Below, in pieces: positions 1-11,699 of a DNA stretch of 64,000 nt; position 1 is the first letter of the stretch; every line of letters starts with the position of its first letter. The notes under the pieces were generated by a model that worked only from the letters and a program-made list of their open reading frames with translations, was not told the origin of the DNA and did not search any database. Origin of the DNA: Puccinellia tenuiflora. Lineage: Eukaryota > Streptophyta > Magnoliopsida > Poales > Poaceae. The translations under genes and the position numbers were made by a program. The stretch is from positions 398,309 through 462,308 of the forward strand of contig QRDG01000341.1 of NCBI GenBank assembly GCA_012064385.1, given 5' to 3'.

Positions 1-493
1 TGTTTCCGGCGAGGTCTTCGACGGGGTCGAGTTTTTGCTACGATGACGGGATCGATTTTTGCTATGATAGCATAATTTTTTTGTTACGATGTCTCCGGCA
101 AAGTCTCCGGCGAAGTCTCCGGCGATTTCTCTATCCAACGGTTCTTTTTTTCTATTTTATGTTCGAATCGTTTTTTGCTACAATACCATATTTATTTCGC
201 TACCGCGGTACCGTTATTTGCTACCTGTAGCAAAAGCGGGATTTGAAAAGAAAAATGTGGACACGTGTCACTCAGGGGACCCGGGGGATGGAAACCTCCG
301 ATCCCCCGGGGGACGCTCAGTACTGTCCTAAATTATGTCCGGCACCTCCCAATTAGAGCCCCAATCGGCACCCCAAAGGAAATCCCCAAACAGAATTTTA
401 AAAAATAAAACTGTGAAACAGTTCCAACTTCATTCAAATTTCGTTATATATTACAAGATTTGAACGAAATTTAACTAAAAACCTAAAACTAAT
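1..493. other. Unassigned repeat-like sequence left of the decayed gene
   Basis: No gene is recognised here. The first 230 bases carry a loosely repeated motif, TTTTTGCTA followed by C or T (around 33, 56, 170 and 207), mixed with repeated GTCTCCGGC units near 90-122, which suggests old transposon-derived sequence. From about 340 to 493 there is AT-rich sequence just downstream of the minus-strand pseudogene stop at 494; this could hold its 3' untranslated region. TTAGAGC at 355-361 might be one end of a transposon whose other end is near 5893, but the match is weak. Confidence 0.35.
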
Positions 494-1780
494 CTACTCT
501 GAGGCGGCGGACCAGTCGAAGTTGTCGTCGTTGTCGTCGAGGAGGATGAGGGTGGAGGAGGAGCCGGCGCGGGAGGTGGACGCGTCGTCCTGGTGCGGCG
601 CACGGGAGGTGGAAGCGCCGCCAGAGCCTCCACGGGACCCGGAGGCCGATGCCGCCATCCACGCGGAGTAGACCTGGCCATTTCTCGGGCCGGGCCTAGA
701 AAAAGCCCGGCGCAGAAAACCTAGGCCCGAGCCCGGCCCGGCCCAGCTGTCGGGCCACAAAAATCGGGCCCGAGCCCGGCCCGGCCCGATAGAAGCTGAA
801 ATCCTGATTTTCTTAAGCCCGAGCCCGGCCCGGCCCGACCGTCGGGCCCGAAATACAGGCCCGAGCCCGGCCCGATGGCACAGCTGGGCCGGGCGGGGTC
901 GGGCTTTTTCGGGCCGGGCCGGGCTGCCCATGGCCAGCACTAGCGCGGAGCGCTCGATGGTCTCCATCAAACCGGGGGAGTCCTTCTCGATCGCAGTCGC
1001 GGGCCTCGTCCTGCAGCAAGGGTGGCACCTCGTACCCCGACGGAAGCACCGGGGGCTTCACGTCCTCCGGCTCCTCCTTGACCGGCCGCATCGGGATGTC
1101 GTCGCGGCGGCGCAGGCGGAGACTCCCACGTGGTGGTGACCGGCGATTCTGGACATCGCGGATCACCACCCCGCCGCCGCTGCTCCGTCCTCCTCCACTG
1201 ATGCCGCTGCTCCCACCGCCGCCGCGAGAGCAGAGGGAGAAGCAGCCGCCACGTCGCTGACGCTTCGGTGGCGGCGGCGGAGGTGCTGGTGGTGGGATCG
1301 GCATTAGCCTGAACGGGGTGGGGTTCCCCGTCGCGGTGTGGCGGCGGGCGGAAGCGATTGCAGATGCCACTGTGTGGCCGGTGCGTCACCACCGGCGGTC
1401 GCGGCCTTCGGCGTTCCAGCGATGATCAGGCCGCGGCGGGTCGTAGAACTCCACCGCCTCGTCGCGCTCCCGGGAGAGACGCAACCACCATGCGGCCTCG
1501 TTGTCAGCCGCGTTCTCCGAGCGGAGGCGCTCCTCCTCGGTCATTGTGTCCCGCCGCTCGAGGATGGCATGACGTAAGGCCTCCGGACTGGCGGGGAGCG
1601 GTGGCACGGCGAGGCCGCCATAGCTGAGCACCCAGTTCTTGGGTAGGCGGAAGTCCGGCGGCACGAGGAGGTCGTACCGGTGGAAGGCCCGCGCGTCCTC
1701 GATCAGGAGGGTGCGGCCTCCTCGGTACGAGCCGCCTGAGCTGCCGACGGCCTCGTAGTTGTTAATGGTGGTGGGGACGG
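494..1780 (-). pseudogene. Decayed repeat-associated hypothetical protein gene
   Basis: The reading runs right to left on the minus strand. The upstream part (about 1780-1386) reads through NNYEAVGSSGG and PPDFRLPKNWVLSYGG. The middle is proline- and arginine-rich with an acidic MRPVKEEPEDVKPP stretch, and the gene ends with LLDDNDDNFDWSAASE and a stop at 494. These pieces lie in different frames, so at least one or two frameshifts separate them, and a MITE sits inside the last part. I recall very similar hypothetical proteins recurring in grass genomes, which suggests a repeat-borne gene rather than a conserved host gene. No catalytic domain is visible. The 5' end is uncertain because the Athila-like LTR starting at 1851 interrupts the upstream side. 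Function unknown. Confidence 0.45.
669..942. mobile_element. hAT-type MITE, 274 bp, with 8-bp TSD
   Basis: The ends form terminal inverted repeats: TAGACCTGGCCAT at 669-681, and TAGTGCTGGCCAT when the right end (to 942) is reverse-complemented (11 of 13 match). CGGGCCGGGCC blocks and AAAAAGCCCG lie in mirrored positions just inside. The flanks are ACGCGGAG (661-668) and GCGCGGAG (943-950), an 8-bp target-site duplication with one mismatch, as expected for hAT elements. The interior is very GC-rich, repeats GCCCGAGCCCGGCCC, and contains no transposase. It lies in the 3' coding part of the decayed gene; element plus one TSD is 282 bp, a multiple of three. Confidence 0.75.
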
Positions 1781-2549
1781 GAGAAGTGTGGAGAAGGCGA
1801 GCGGCACAGTGTGGAGGAGAGGAGATAAGGGTGGTGCCGTGGCACGCTCCTGATTCCTACTGATGAAGAGTTGGGTGGTGCCCCAAGCGAAGGCGGAGAT
1901 GTAGCAAGCAGCAGTTTTCTCTCGATATCGAACCGAGGTTTATCGAACCAGTAGGACCTTGAAATCAACAACGAGGTGAACGTTGAAGATCTCTGGCGCT
2001 TAATCTTCAACAGACGTGGACCTGCACACACTCAACCAAAATACTTTGCCCCCAACGGCGGAAAGGTTGTCAATCTTTCCGGTCTCGTAGAAAACAAAGC
2101 GGTTAATTGTATAGTGAAATAGATGAAATATGAAAAGTGACCAGAGGAGTAATGATGGTGAAAAGTGATGAATAAAGGTTGCAATCGATGTAAAAAGATG
2201 GACCAGGTTGCGCTGCTTGATGCTCCGATCGAAAACAAATCAGTGGGGCCATGTCGGTACGACAGAATATGCGTTAGAAAGGTCAATCCCTCCCCCCCCC
2301 CCCTTTTTTTAAACCGGGCGAACTTCTAAAAAGCAGCACACCCGCTTCCATAGAACAATATCGCGGCAACGTAGACCTAAGTGGATTTATTGGATCCTAG
2401 GGAACCATCACAAGTACGGCCGGCCTATAGAACGAGAATGCTGTGTCGTCCAGCGAAGCTTAGAAGAAGGTGACTCGGAGCCTAAGGAAGGTGACTCGCG
2501 CAGACAGCTGACTCCTTTTTCAATAGAAAGGAATAGCCAAAACTACCCG

Positions 2550-2684
2550 GGAGAACGAGCAGACATCGAACGATTAATTTCTATTTCTCGTTATCGTGGA
2601 ATTCGTCATCAAGATGGATCGCCCTTACGCGGTCAACGAACTCATACTAATGCAAGGACTGCTCGCAAGCAAATTCGGAAATGA
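2550..2684 (+). pseudogene. rps13: Mitochondrial rps13, 3' fragment
   Basis: Translation from 2550 gives GERADIERLISISRYRGIRH, then QDGSPLRGQRTHTNARTARK and QIRK, ending at TGA 2682-2684. This is the recognisable C-terminal RNA-binding end of ribosomal protein S13 of the plant mitochondrial small subunit; the LRGQRTHTNAR motif is diagnostic of S13. Upstream of 2550 the reading does not continue as S13, so about two thirds of the gene (normally about 116 residues) is missing. The piece is uninterrupted but has no start codon or promoter and lies inside a retrotransposon LTR, so it is not expected to be functional. Confidence 0.85.
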
Positions 2685-3919
2685 AAGAAGGCTACCGAAA
2701 GAACAAGCAACGGATTTCGCGCTCATCCCTTGCTAAAGCGCATACGTTTTCTTGCTCCTTGGTACTTGTCTGATCAATCACACTGTTCATTAGTTCACTT
2801 TATTTTTCGTTCATTTTCGATGTCTTGAACCGCTTACTAATCACGTATACGTATAGTAGGCCCCCTTCGCCACGGGCTTTGGAGATGAGGCCTTTTGGCG
2901 AAGCCAAGTCAATTTCGGGCCACCAAACCCTGCAACTGAGGAAAAGGCCCTATGGAGTAAAGGGAAGCGTGTACGTTGTCACACTCCCCGCCCTCCAAAG
3001 GTGCCTAGAGGATGGGCCAGACGCAGCAGAGCGACGCCCCGGGAGCGGATTCCCCACGAGCAGGGGGACAGGAGACGACCATCTCGAGGCACATCACGAC
3101 CTACAGGCAACACCGGCGAGACCCGGGAAGCTAACCCGATTGGGAGTCAGAGGATCCATAGTACCCGCGGCCTCCCGGACTTCATATTGGGATCTCTTTT
3201 CTGCAACGGAAAAAATCAGCGGAGCTGATTTGACTCGGCACAACCTAACGATACAGCCAATACCAATGATCTGTGCCTACCGATACGATACTCCTAAAAA
3301 AAATTACTATATAAAGAGCTAGTGCTATTGAGACCAATCTAGGTTATTGATGGCTTTTATTTAAAGACAAGGAGCTTAAAGGTGATGGATAAGGCTTTCA
3401 CCCATCCGATACTGAGTAATCCGTTAATCGATCCCCAAGGAAAGGGTACTTGTATCTATAGCACATTGTTTCAAGCAGGCCAGCCCACTCTTAACAACAA
3501 TGCAATCAGTCCATTCACTCAAAACCGGAACCCACACTCAAAGTTAAGGTAAATACTCCATTTATACATACCAGCCTCGACAGAGGGGAAGCACCTACAG
3601 CATAATCACTCATGAACACATATTGACTCACTTCTAGATAGATTAGTTGATTCACAATGCCCGCAGATACCTAAATATGTTATTTCACCTTTTTATTTGA
3701 ATATGTTTATCTAAGGCAGATCGAACTAGTCTTAATATTTAATATATGGAAGATCTTGGGGACAAGGAGCTTAAACGTTATCGATCGACATATTGGCTCG
3801 ATGGCTTTTCTAAGGATATAGTTTCACTATCCTTCACCATCATCATCGATGATGAACGTTAGAGGCAACTCCCCATTACGCACCTTTCTTTCCGTCTTTA
3901 CCCAGTTAATCGCGCGAAA

Positions 3920-4156
3920 GGGGGAATGTTCAGTACGGATTCCTATAGTACTGTTCGGGGAGTCGATAAGTAAATTCCTATGGATGTCTACTTGTCGGGA
4001 TGCCCACCTAAACCGGAGGCGGTTATAGATGCCCTAACAAAACTGCGTAAGAAGATATCGCGAGAAATAGTTGAGGATCGAACTCTCTCTCAAAAGAGAA
4101 ATCTAAGTTTTACTACCAGTCACAAGCTTTATGTTCGGCGTAGTACTCATACTGGA
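3920..4156 (+). pseudogene. ndhK: Plastid ndhK internal fragment with a stop codon
   Basis: The reading GGMFSTDSYSTVRGVDK, a TAA stop at 3971-3973, then IPMDVYLSGCPPKPEAVIDA and LTKLRKKISREIVEDRTLSQ is the middle to C-terminal part of subunit K of the plastid NADH dehydrogenase-like complex. The GCPPKPEA segment is the conserved region around an iron-sulfur cluster cysteine. Similarity starts abruptly at the GGM codons and stops after the THTG codons at about 4156. The in-frame stop and both truncations show it is dead. It shares the insertion with the rps13 fragment, 1.2 kb away. Confidence 0.85.
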
Positions 4157-5075
4157 AAGAAAAGAACCTGAGATTTTTACCCACCCTTCTCTAAAAAGAA
4201 AAAGAAGGGGGCCATGGGTTCACTAGTGGAGTCTCTCAAGTAAATAGAACATTCATATGATGGGTAAACAAATTACAGTTGGGCAATAGACAAGATTATA
4301 ACACAAACTTAATCTAGCTATGACAAAGGGAACATGATAATATTTAAGTAGGCATCACGACAATGAACAAAAACCGTTGAGTCCAACTGCATCTTTGTCT
4401 AAAAAGTCCACCGTGGGATCGCTATCCAGCCTGTCACCCATCGGTATTAAGTTGCAAGCAACAGACATTTGCATTAAGTAAAGCGCATAAAGTAAGCAAT
4501 ATTAAATATCAAAATAGACTTTAACACCGCAGTTTTACCCTTAGTAGCAACAGCACACCCTCGCCCTTAGACGTTTCTGTCACTCGTGCCCAGGAACAAA
4601 AGGGGGCATGAACCCACTATCTAGCATAAATACTCTCTTTTGGAGATACACACAATCACTTGGCCAAAGTAACTATGCATATCGGAGAGCATGCAAGAAC
4701 ATAAATCAACATAAAGAATCATGCACAATCTGATCATAACTTTATAATCCATCGGATCCCAGCAAACACATCACATAGCATTACAATAATCGATCTTGAT
4801 CATGTTAGGCAGCTCACAAGATCATAAGACATGAAGCACAAGAGAGAGACTACCATCTAGCTACTGCCATGGACCTAAGGTCCAAGGTGGGACTACTCAC
4901 AAATCATCTCGGAGGAAGGCATGGCGATGAAGAGCCCTCCGGGATCGATCTCCCCTCCGGCAGGGTACCGGGATTTGCTTCAGAATCACCCCCGAATTAG
5001 GGTTTGATATGACGGCGCCTCGAGATGAATTTTCTGGAAAATAATGGCCGCCCCGTCGTTTTTAGGTTAATTGGG

Positions 5076-5083
5076 ATTTTATA
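5076..5083 (-). promoter_or_regulatory. TATA box of the minus-strand LTR
   Basis: On the minus strand this reads TATAAAAT, followed by CCCAATTAACC. The same box in the same context (TATAAAAT just after GACGCC or GATGCC) is present in the other Athila-like LTRs, where it should set the start of retrotransposon transcription. In this solo LTR it would fire leftward. Confidence 0.55.
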
Positions 5084-5451
5084 GGCATCGGAGGGGGCCG
5101 AGGCGGTGCCCAGGGGGCAGGGGCGGGCCCCACCCGCGCGTCCATGGGGGCCGCGGCAGGGGGGCGCCTGTGCCCTGTGGGTGGGCCCTCAGGCTCCCCT
5201 TTGGTCTTCCGGTGTCTTATTTCGCATAAAAAATCTCCGTAAATTTTCGTCCAATTCCGAGAATATTTCCAGAAGTGATTTTCTGAAATACAAAAACAGC
5301 AAAAAACAGGGAACTGGCACCGGGCATCTTGTCAATAGGTTAGTCCAACAAAATGTATAAAAATGATGTGATATGATAATAGAAACATGTGACAACATCA
5401 CAAAATTAGCATGGATCACTCAAAAATTATAGATACGTTTGACACGTATCA

Positions 5452-5905
5452 TACACCGACGGCGGGAAGGGGAGCGGCGACGGGGCGCCCGAGGGAAGAC
5501 AGTGTGTTGGCCATTGGGCAGACCGCGGTGTCGGCGCGTGTACTGGCGCTTGGCTGGCCGGCGTGTTAATGCGCCGCGTGGCCGGGGCGTCACCTGCCGC
5601 CTGCATGCTGCGCCGCCTGCCTTCGTCGCGTCGCTTCGGAAAGCGGCAACATTTACGTCGCTCATTAAGCCGGAGAAGAAACCGCTCGTATGTATGACGG
5701 GCGGGCCATATCTGTCGGAGGCGCGGGCATGACAGTGTCCGGCACCGCGAAGGCAGCCCCCAAAGTTGGAGGCCCTGTTCGCGGTGTCGGACAGGTTTTG
5801 GGCCGGACAAAGGCTTTGCGACCCCCGATATGGCCTATTTTTCTGTCCGGCACCCCAAATGAGCTTTACGGGCCCTTTTACGACCCCCCGGTGGAGATGC
5901 TCTAA
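5452..5905. other. GC-rich flank with a possible DNA-transposon end
   Basis: No gene is supported; short readings in several frames overlap and none resembles a known protein. On the minus strand the right edge starts TTAGAGCATCTCCACCGG (about 5876-5893), which resembles terminal repeats of PIF/Harbinger-type or similar plant DNA transposons with TTA/TAA target sites. It may be the upstream end of a transposon that carried the decayed gene at 494-1780. The far end is not convincingly identified, so this stays a suggestion. Confidence 0.3.
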
Positions 5906-7062
5906 GAATGTTAATCTTAATAAGTAAATTTTGGTGAAGTGTTGAACCCTCTAGATAGATCTTATCTCTGCCCCCATCCTTCGAGCATCGCTCTGGTGCC
6001 GTGGGGCGGAGGGGAGAGGATTCTAGTCTCTTATCTCATGTATAAACGTTTCTATTGTTTGGCTTTGGTGTCGTGAGGGCGTCGACAAACGGTGATGGGG
6101 GCGTTGTCTAGAATAAATGCTTGAGTGACCCTCTTTTGTGTTGCGGAGGGTTTGAAAGTTCTTGTCCCCACCGGTTTTCGTGAATGACGAGTTGGTTCTT
6201 GTTATAGTCCTTTGGTGAGGCTCTATGAACATTGTTGTTTAGGTACGGATGTTCCCTAGATTGGGTGATGCACGTAGATATGCTCTGTGTTGGACATGGA
6301 CTAAGCTCTCTCGGATACTTGTCAGATATGCGTAAAAAATATTTAAAAATTCAAAAAAGTAAAAAAAATCTGAATTTTTTCTGCGCTCAAAGATGATTAA
6401 ATATTGTACTAAAAAGTTTGGCCATGAAATGATTCTCATTGACTTTAGGGTAAAAAAGACAAATCTATAACGAATATAGCATGTATATAGTAGCGAAATC
6501 CTCTTTGGCACTGGCTGCATATGAACTTGGTATTTTTTTAAAATAAATCAAAAAATTCCAAAATAAAGATTCTCAGATACATCTTCAAATTCTATATGTT
6601 CACAAATTCTTTCGTGAAAAAGTAAAGACTTGGTGAACACATAGGATATTAAAATCTATGCACAAACATTTTTTTGCATCTTTATTGACATTTCAAACTC
6701 ATTCATAATGTGTTTTAAATATTAGGTGTATGCGCATCAGGGAGCGAAAACGGATCCATGTATATAGTGTTTCTTAGGAAAATCTTGACCCATGATGCAA
6801 TGAAATTCATTCTTTAGCAAAAGGTTTTGTATGCGTACATATTTGATCATGTTTGCTCGAATGAAATATTCAAATTTGTCTTGTTAAAAAAAGAAATATT
6901 CATTTTTTTGACCTTTTCTTCAATTACTAAAAGAACTACATATCAGGTGCGTTGATACCCATGTGCATCGAGTATTTTCGTTGTGTGACCATCATTCTTC
7001 TGTCGGACATGATGGTCTACTATTGCATAAACTCAACGAGATTTGATCCTCCGGTCTAAACA
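5906..7062. other. AT-rich intergenic sequence, unassigned
   Basis: No open reading frame of interest, no LTR terminus and no recognisable domain. It has A- and T-runs around 6335-6375 and 6535-6560. The right edge, CCGGTCTAAACA, is the target site of the Gypsy solo LTR that follows; the same CCGG-type motif resumes beyond it, so the last few hundred bases may belong to the Copia LTR whose right part lies at 10467-11699. Confidence 0.4.
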
Positions 7063-10000
7063 TGTAGCGATCTTGCCTGTTAAAATATGGCCAAGATACC
7101 TGTGTTTTGTGCTAGTCCCTGGATCGAATAGCTAGCACCACAGTTCAAGATGAAATATCATACAAATGCGTCAAATATCTATTACATCGAGGATCCATAA
7201 GGATAAAACATTACAAGTTGCATAGCACAAGGCTAGCATATTACAAAGCTCAGCAGCGGAAAACATAAATAGCATGGAGGCCTCATCATCTTTATGTGCC
7301 ACAGGCAGACATGTTGGTTGATCACTCGAAACCTATAGCGTTCCTTACTCATCGTCAGACGAACCTGCAACGATAAAAGCATTGCAACCAAAAATTGGTC
7401 AGAACCATTTGATTGGATCTAGCAAATGATACTTGTGGACTCATAAAGGTAGACTTCTAACATCTACATGCATATCTGGCTGGTGGAGTTGAAAGGCTCT
7501 TGCGCAAAGCAATATTTGTCCTATACTTGTAAAACATTTCTTTTCAAACCAGCTATTAATGAGATAAACATGGCATGAAAACCAATATCTTTTCTACCCT
7601 TGTTCACCCATCAAATTTTATTCTGAAATTGGAATGAATGAGATTTTTCCGTCGACCACCTTGCTTAGTTACTCAAATTGTACATAGCCGGGGACACGGC
7701 TAAGATCTTAGTTTTAAATACTCTCGAGAGTTTGTGACACTTTCCCCACTAGACTCAACTAACCCAAACTTCCAAATCACTCGTTTAGTGAAAAGGAAAG
7801 GAGAGAGTCGAGACGAGATCTTTCAGAAGAGCTTTCCCATACACATGTCCGAATAATACCCACCTACGTCCCCTACATCTGCTTGTTCGTCCGGTCAGGT
7901 CTACTCAACTTACTTAATCAAGACAGAGCCCATATGACTAGTGGTTGCACTAGAAGTAAACTAGACACGGAGTGACATGAAATCTCGAATACCCTGGGTG
8001 GCAAACCACAAGTGCACATACTAAGGTTCACACCATGAAAATGGGCCTGAGCAGCCACTCAACTTTAAACAACCGGTAGAGCAAACCAATCCACCCAGGT
8101 GGTTCATTAATTTAGTGGAAATTTTCATTTAACATAATCTACAATAAAACATTCATTTTTGCATCAGGCAAAACTACTAAATTAAATAGGTCACTAGTCA
8201 GCTAAATCATGTGGCTAGCCTAACAGGTTTGCATAGCATATAAGTATAACAGTAGTGAGCCTAACATGCATACTAATGAAATAGTCTACAAGGCAGATAT
8301 AGTAAAATAGTAGGTCATTTATGCTGGAGTATCACTTGCCTTTTGAAAGTTGCCGTTGCTCACACACTCTTTTCAATGTAACTCGTAGCTCTCCATTCAA
8401 TCTATATAGTACAAACAGATAACAATAAACAAACAATACAACAATCAAATAATACAAACATAAGAACAAACATGGATAGCAACGAAGTTAAGTAGGTTGA
8501 TAGTCTAGGTTTTTAATACATGATTCAATACGCAAAAAGAATCAATGCATTTAGGTTGAGGCTTTCCATTGAAGGTCAAGGGGTGGTCAAAGTCAAATTT
8601 GAATATTTCAAATTTAAATAGGTTAGAGTGGTTTTCCAAAGGTATCAATATGGTCTACATTTTGAATTAGGTCAAACGAGTTTATTGCAAACTAGGTTAA
8701 GGTTTGCAAAACATGTTATAAACAGGTTTTAAACCAAGATCAACAATTTTATGGTGGAAAGGTTCTAAGAAAAAATAGGGTTTGGTTCTGGCCCCAAGAG
8801 GACATAAATTTAAGTCATTTTCCAAAAGAAACAAATTTAAAATAATTTATATATTTAAAGTTATGACAAAATTACTCAAATCACTCATTTGAAATTTGAA
8901 TAATTTTTAAACTAGGCAAAACTGAAAACAAAGAGTGGCATAATAATCTACAGGTCAAAAGGTTTTCAAAAATATAAAGTTTACTAAATTTGGCCAAACG
9001 GTTGAAAAGTTATGAGGGTTTGAAGTTACAGGGTTTTTCTGTAAAACTGCCAATTCGGAATAAATCCAGATAATAGCAGCCCACGTGGTGCTGACGGGGC
9101 GCTGACTGTGCTACTGACTCAGCTGCCACACGGCGCTAAACTACTGGCCGGTACCGATTCGGTAAAGGAAACAAAACACGGCCGTTGGATCGAGATCCAA
9201 CGGACCACGACGGATCCATCCGTGCCGGCGGTGCTAGGGTTTCGGCGAGCGGCGGCAGACGGCGGCGACGGCGCGACATCGTGCATTCCCGACATTCTAC
9301 AACGTTCCAGGACGCGTGGCTAGTACCTCGGTGATCAGCGTGACGAGGCGGTCCCGGTGGCGAGGTGGTGTGCTCCGAGATCTCCTCCTCCTTCCTCGAT
9401 TGCTCATCGGTGTTGCGGGTGGCGGCGGCTCCGTTCGGTCGAGGACATCGGCGTCGTTCTGGTGAGCTGGGATGGTCCTGGGCCGGCTTGTTGGGCTGGC
9501 TCGGGCGGCTACGGCCTTTTTTTTGTCAAAACATTTTCTCCTTTTTCTTTTCTCTGTTTTCAAAACTGATTTTCAAACTAGTCCAAACCTTTTTAGAAAA
9601 ATTTGCAAAAATACTTTTTAGTGAACTTATCCAATATAGGATATTATGGCACTAGTCTTGCCATCAAGTAAAATCAAAATATTTGAAATATATAAACATT
9701 GCATAAAGGCCTATTTGTCACCTTTATGTCATTTCACCAAATAGGGTTTTGAAATCTCCTTTTTTAAATAAAAATAAAAATTAAAGATCCAGAAAATATC
9801 ATTTTCTTGATAAAATAATTTAGTACAAATCTTTTATTAAAACAATAGTTTGATAAAACCTTTGAAAACATTTTGCTCATTTTAAATCATGGGCTTTATC
9901 GAAATTGAAATAATTTGCCAAAATGGCTTAAATAAAACCAAGGAAACAAATAGTATTATTTTTCATGATAGAATATAATGAAATCAATTTTCATAATTTA

Positions 10001-10461
10001 AACAAGTTTTGAAAAATCATTTTAAATACTTTGAAACCTAAAATATTTGTAGAATTTAAATAAGTTATATAGTCATATTTGATAGCTTTATAAGAATAAG
10101 ATTTATGAACTCCTTTGCTTCCAATAAAAACCATAAAATACTATGAGTAATCTCATTCAAAATAATTACTCATTTTTCATAATAAAATAATTTAGTCTAA
10201 AACATTCTATAAATGAGAGTTTGGGAAATCCATTTAAATACAACTTCCCATTTAATCATGGGTTTTATAAATATCAAAATAACTATTTTATTTCCAAACC
10301 TTGAAAACTTGAAACAGAAGATAAAGGAATTTAAAAAAAAAACCCTTTAAAAGGTCAATAACTTCTTCTATAAAATTGTTTTTCTTGGTTTTTGGAGACT
10401 TTCTTTATCTAATAACAAAATTTGTGATTTTTATAACATTCCAAAGTTTTTGGATGTTACA
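7063..10461 (-). mobile_element. Gypsy solo LTR (minus), 3.4 kb, TSD AAACA
   Basis: On the plus strand it starts TGTAGCGATC and ends GGATGTTACA, giving TGTAACATCC as the 5' terminus in element orientation. AAACA flanks it on both sides (7058-7062 and 10462-10466), a perfect 5-bp target-site duplication. Its length and layout match the 3.8-3.9 kb LTRs of the complete Gypsy element at 49392-59904, with a long AT-rich part next to the TGTTACA end and a short GC-rich block (9060-9500). No primer site, gag or pol is present, so one LTR remains after LTR-LTR recombination. Short readings in the GC-rich block are not believable genes. Confidence 0.85.
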
Positions 10462-10466
10462 AAACA

Positions 10467-11699
10467 CACAGGATTCTGTAGACCGGACCAGAAATCTCCG
10501 GACCGAAGTCTCCGGTCTGAATATTTTGAGCTGGGTCTAATTGTGTGTGTCCGTGGACTCATTCCAGAGACTCCGCCCCCAAACCGTAGTCTCCGGCCTA
10601 AGTGATTCATGTGCATAACATGAAGATTTTATGGAGACCTATTTAAGGGGCCTTCTTCTCCAAAGAGTCCCCAACTCTTGAGCCCCCCATTGATGATATA
10701 TTGAAGCTTCGATTTCTCTATATTACTCCATGATTCTTTCCTCAAATTAGAGGGAAAAGAGAGAGAAGATCCAGATCTACTATTCCACCAATTCATCTCT
10801 CCTCTTAGTGAGGGGAATCCTTTTGGGTCTAGATCTTGGAGGGATTTAATGTTCTTCCTCTCTTGTTCCTCCATAGCATTAGTTTCTTCGGTGGGATTTG
10901 AGAGTGAAGGATTTGAGCAACTCTAGTGGTCTTGCCTTTTGCATCGGTTGCACGGTTTGAGTTCTCCACCGTGATACATGGAAGTTCAAGTTGAGAAGCT
11001 TATCACTCTTGGGTACTTGGAGTGCCCTAGAGCTTATTCCTCTCATGTACTTGGAGTGCCCTAGACGATCATCATCATCTTTGTGGCTTTGGAGCCGCAG
11101 GGATTTGTTGAGAGCCTCCAATTAGGTTGTGGATGTGCGGCTCAATCTTGTGAAGATCTCGGATTTTTGGTGGCTCGCGGGATTTGGTGGGAGCCTACAA
11201 TTGAGTTGTGGATTGTGTCTCATCCTTGTAAAGGTTTGGTTGCCGGCCTCAAGGGCAACATATAGTGGCTCATGACACTCCACATTGGTGGGGACACGAA
11301 AGAACAGTGTGCCATTTGACGACTATTCGGGGATCACCGGGGGACTCCTCACTGCTCCAATGCAGTCTAGCTTCTATTGGAAAGTGAACTTTGGGATAAA
11401 TCATCGTCTCCGAGCTCCTCGGCTATTTCTATACCCGAGCTCTTTACTTATGCAATTATCTTTGTGATAGCCTTCGAGGTTGAAGTTATATATCTTGCTA
11501 TCACTTAGCTGATTATCTTGCTTAACATAAGTTGTTGGTGCACATAGGTAAACTAACTTGTTTACATTTTATGTTTGATAAATTAAATGCTAGTTTTATT
11601 GTGCATTTATCCATACCTAAATCGTAATATTTTTAATCGCATATTCACCCCTCTAGACGATATCCGTGTCCTTTTTTTGAGATCACATTCGTGTCCTTT
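10467..11699 (+). mobile_element. Copia-like LTR, right part (SIRE/Maximus type suggested)
   Basis: The sequence has a TATTTAAG promoter box around 10640, a purine-rich leader, and an end reading TATTCACCCCTCTAGACGA at about 11641-11660. From experience that motif closes the LTRs of grass SIRE/Maximus-like Copia elements just before a tRNA-Met primer site. The short segments AAATCTCCGGACC, GAAGTCTCCGGTC and GTAGTCTCCGGCC near 10490-10600 are imperfect repeats of one another. The primer site is not seen because Athila-like element 1 starts at 11700. The left part of this LTR lies before the Gypsy solo LTR at 7063. Family assignment is uncertain. Confidence 0.45.

Larger units (their letters stand above)
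2208..4206. other. Nuclear insertion of organelle DNA (NUMT/NUPT), about 2.0 kb
   Basis: The LTR sequence breaks off at 2207 inside a motif usually read as GGACCGGGGGCC and resumes at about 4207 with GGGGCCATGGG, so everything between is an insertion. It contains the last 44 codons plus the stop of mitochondrial ribosomal protein S13 and an internal piece of plastid NDH subunit K. The remainder looks like plant mitochondrial intergenic DNA but is not assigned to genes. A C-homopolymer lies near 2287-2301. Because plant mitochondrial genomes often carry plastid fragments, the whole insert could have come from the mitochondrion in one event; two separate transfers are also possible. Confidence 0.75.
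1851..5451 (-). mobile_element. Athila-like solo LTR (minus), split by organelle DNA
   Basis: Read on the minus strand, this starts TGATACGTGTC (at 5451) and ends in GGAATCA (at 1851). It matches the other Athila-like LTRs of the window: the CTACTGGTTCGATAAACC block, the GTGCAGGTCCA block, the GGAGGGGAGATCGATC block and a TATAAAAT box. Without the inserted organelle DNA (2208-4206) its length is about 1.6 kb, the full LTR length seen at 61924-63531. No primer site or internal region follows at either end, so it is a solo LTR. I could not find matching 5-bp flanks (GCTCC left, TACAC right), so the insertion site may have been rearranged. Confidence 0.75.

Noticed and set aside
2825..3322. 165-codon frame in the organelle insert
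   Set aside because: It does not match any mitochondrial or plastid protein I know; it is probably intergenic organelle DNA.
10467..11699. Small host gene (frames at 10629-11467)
   Set aside because: The TATA box, leader and the TATTCACCCCTCTAGACGA end fit a Copia LTR better, and the frames are short and overlap on both strands.
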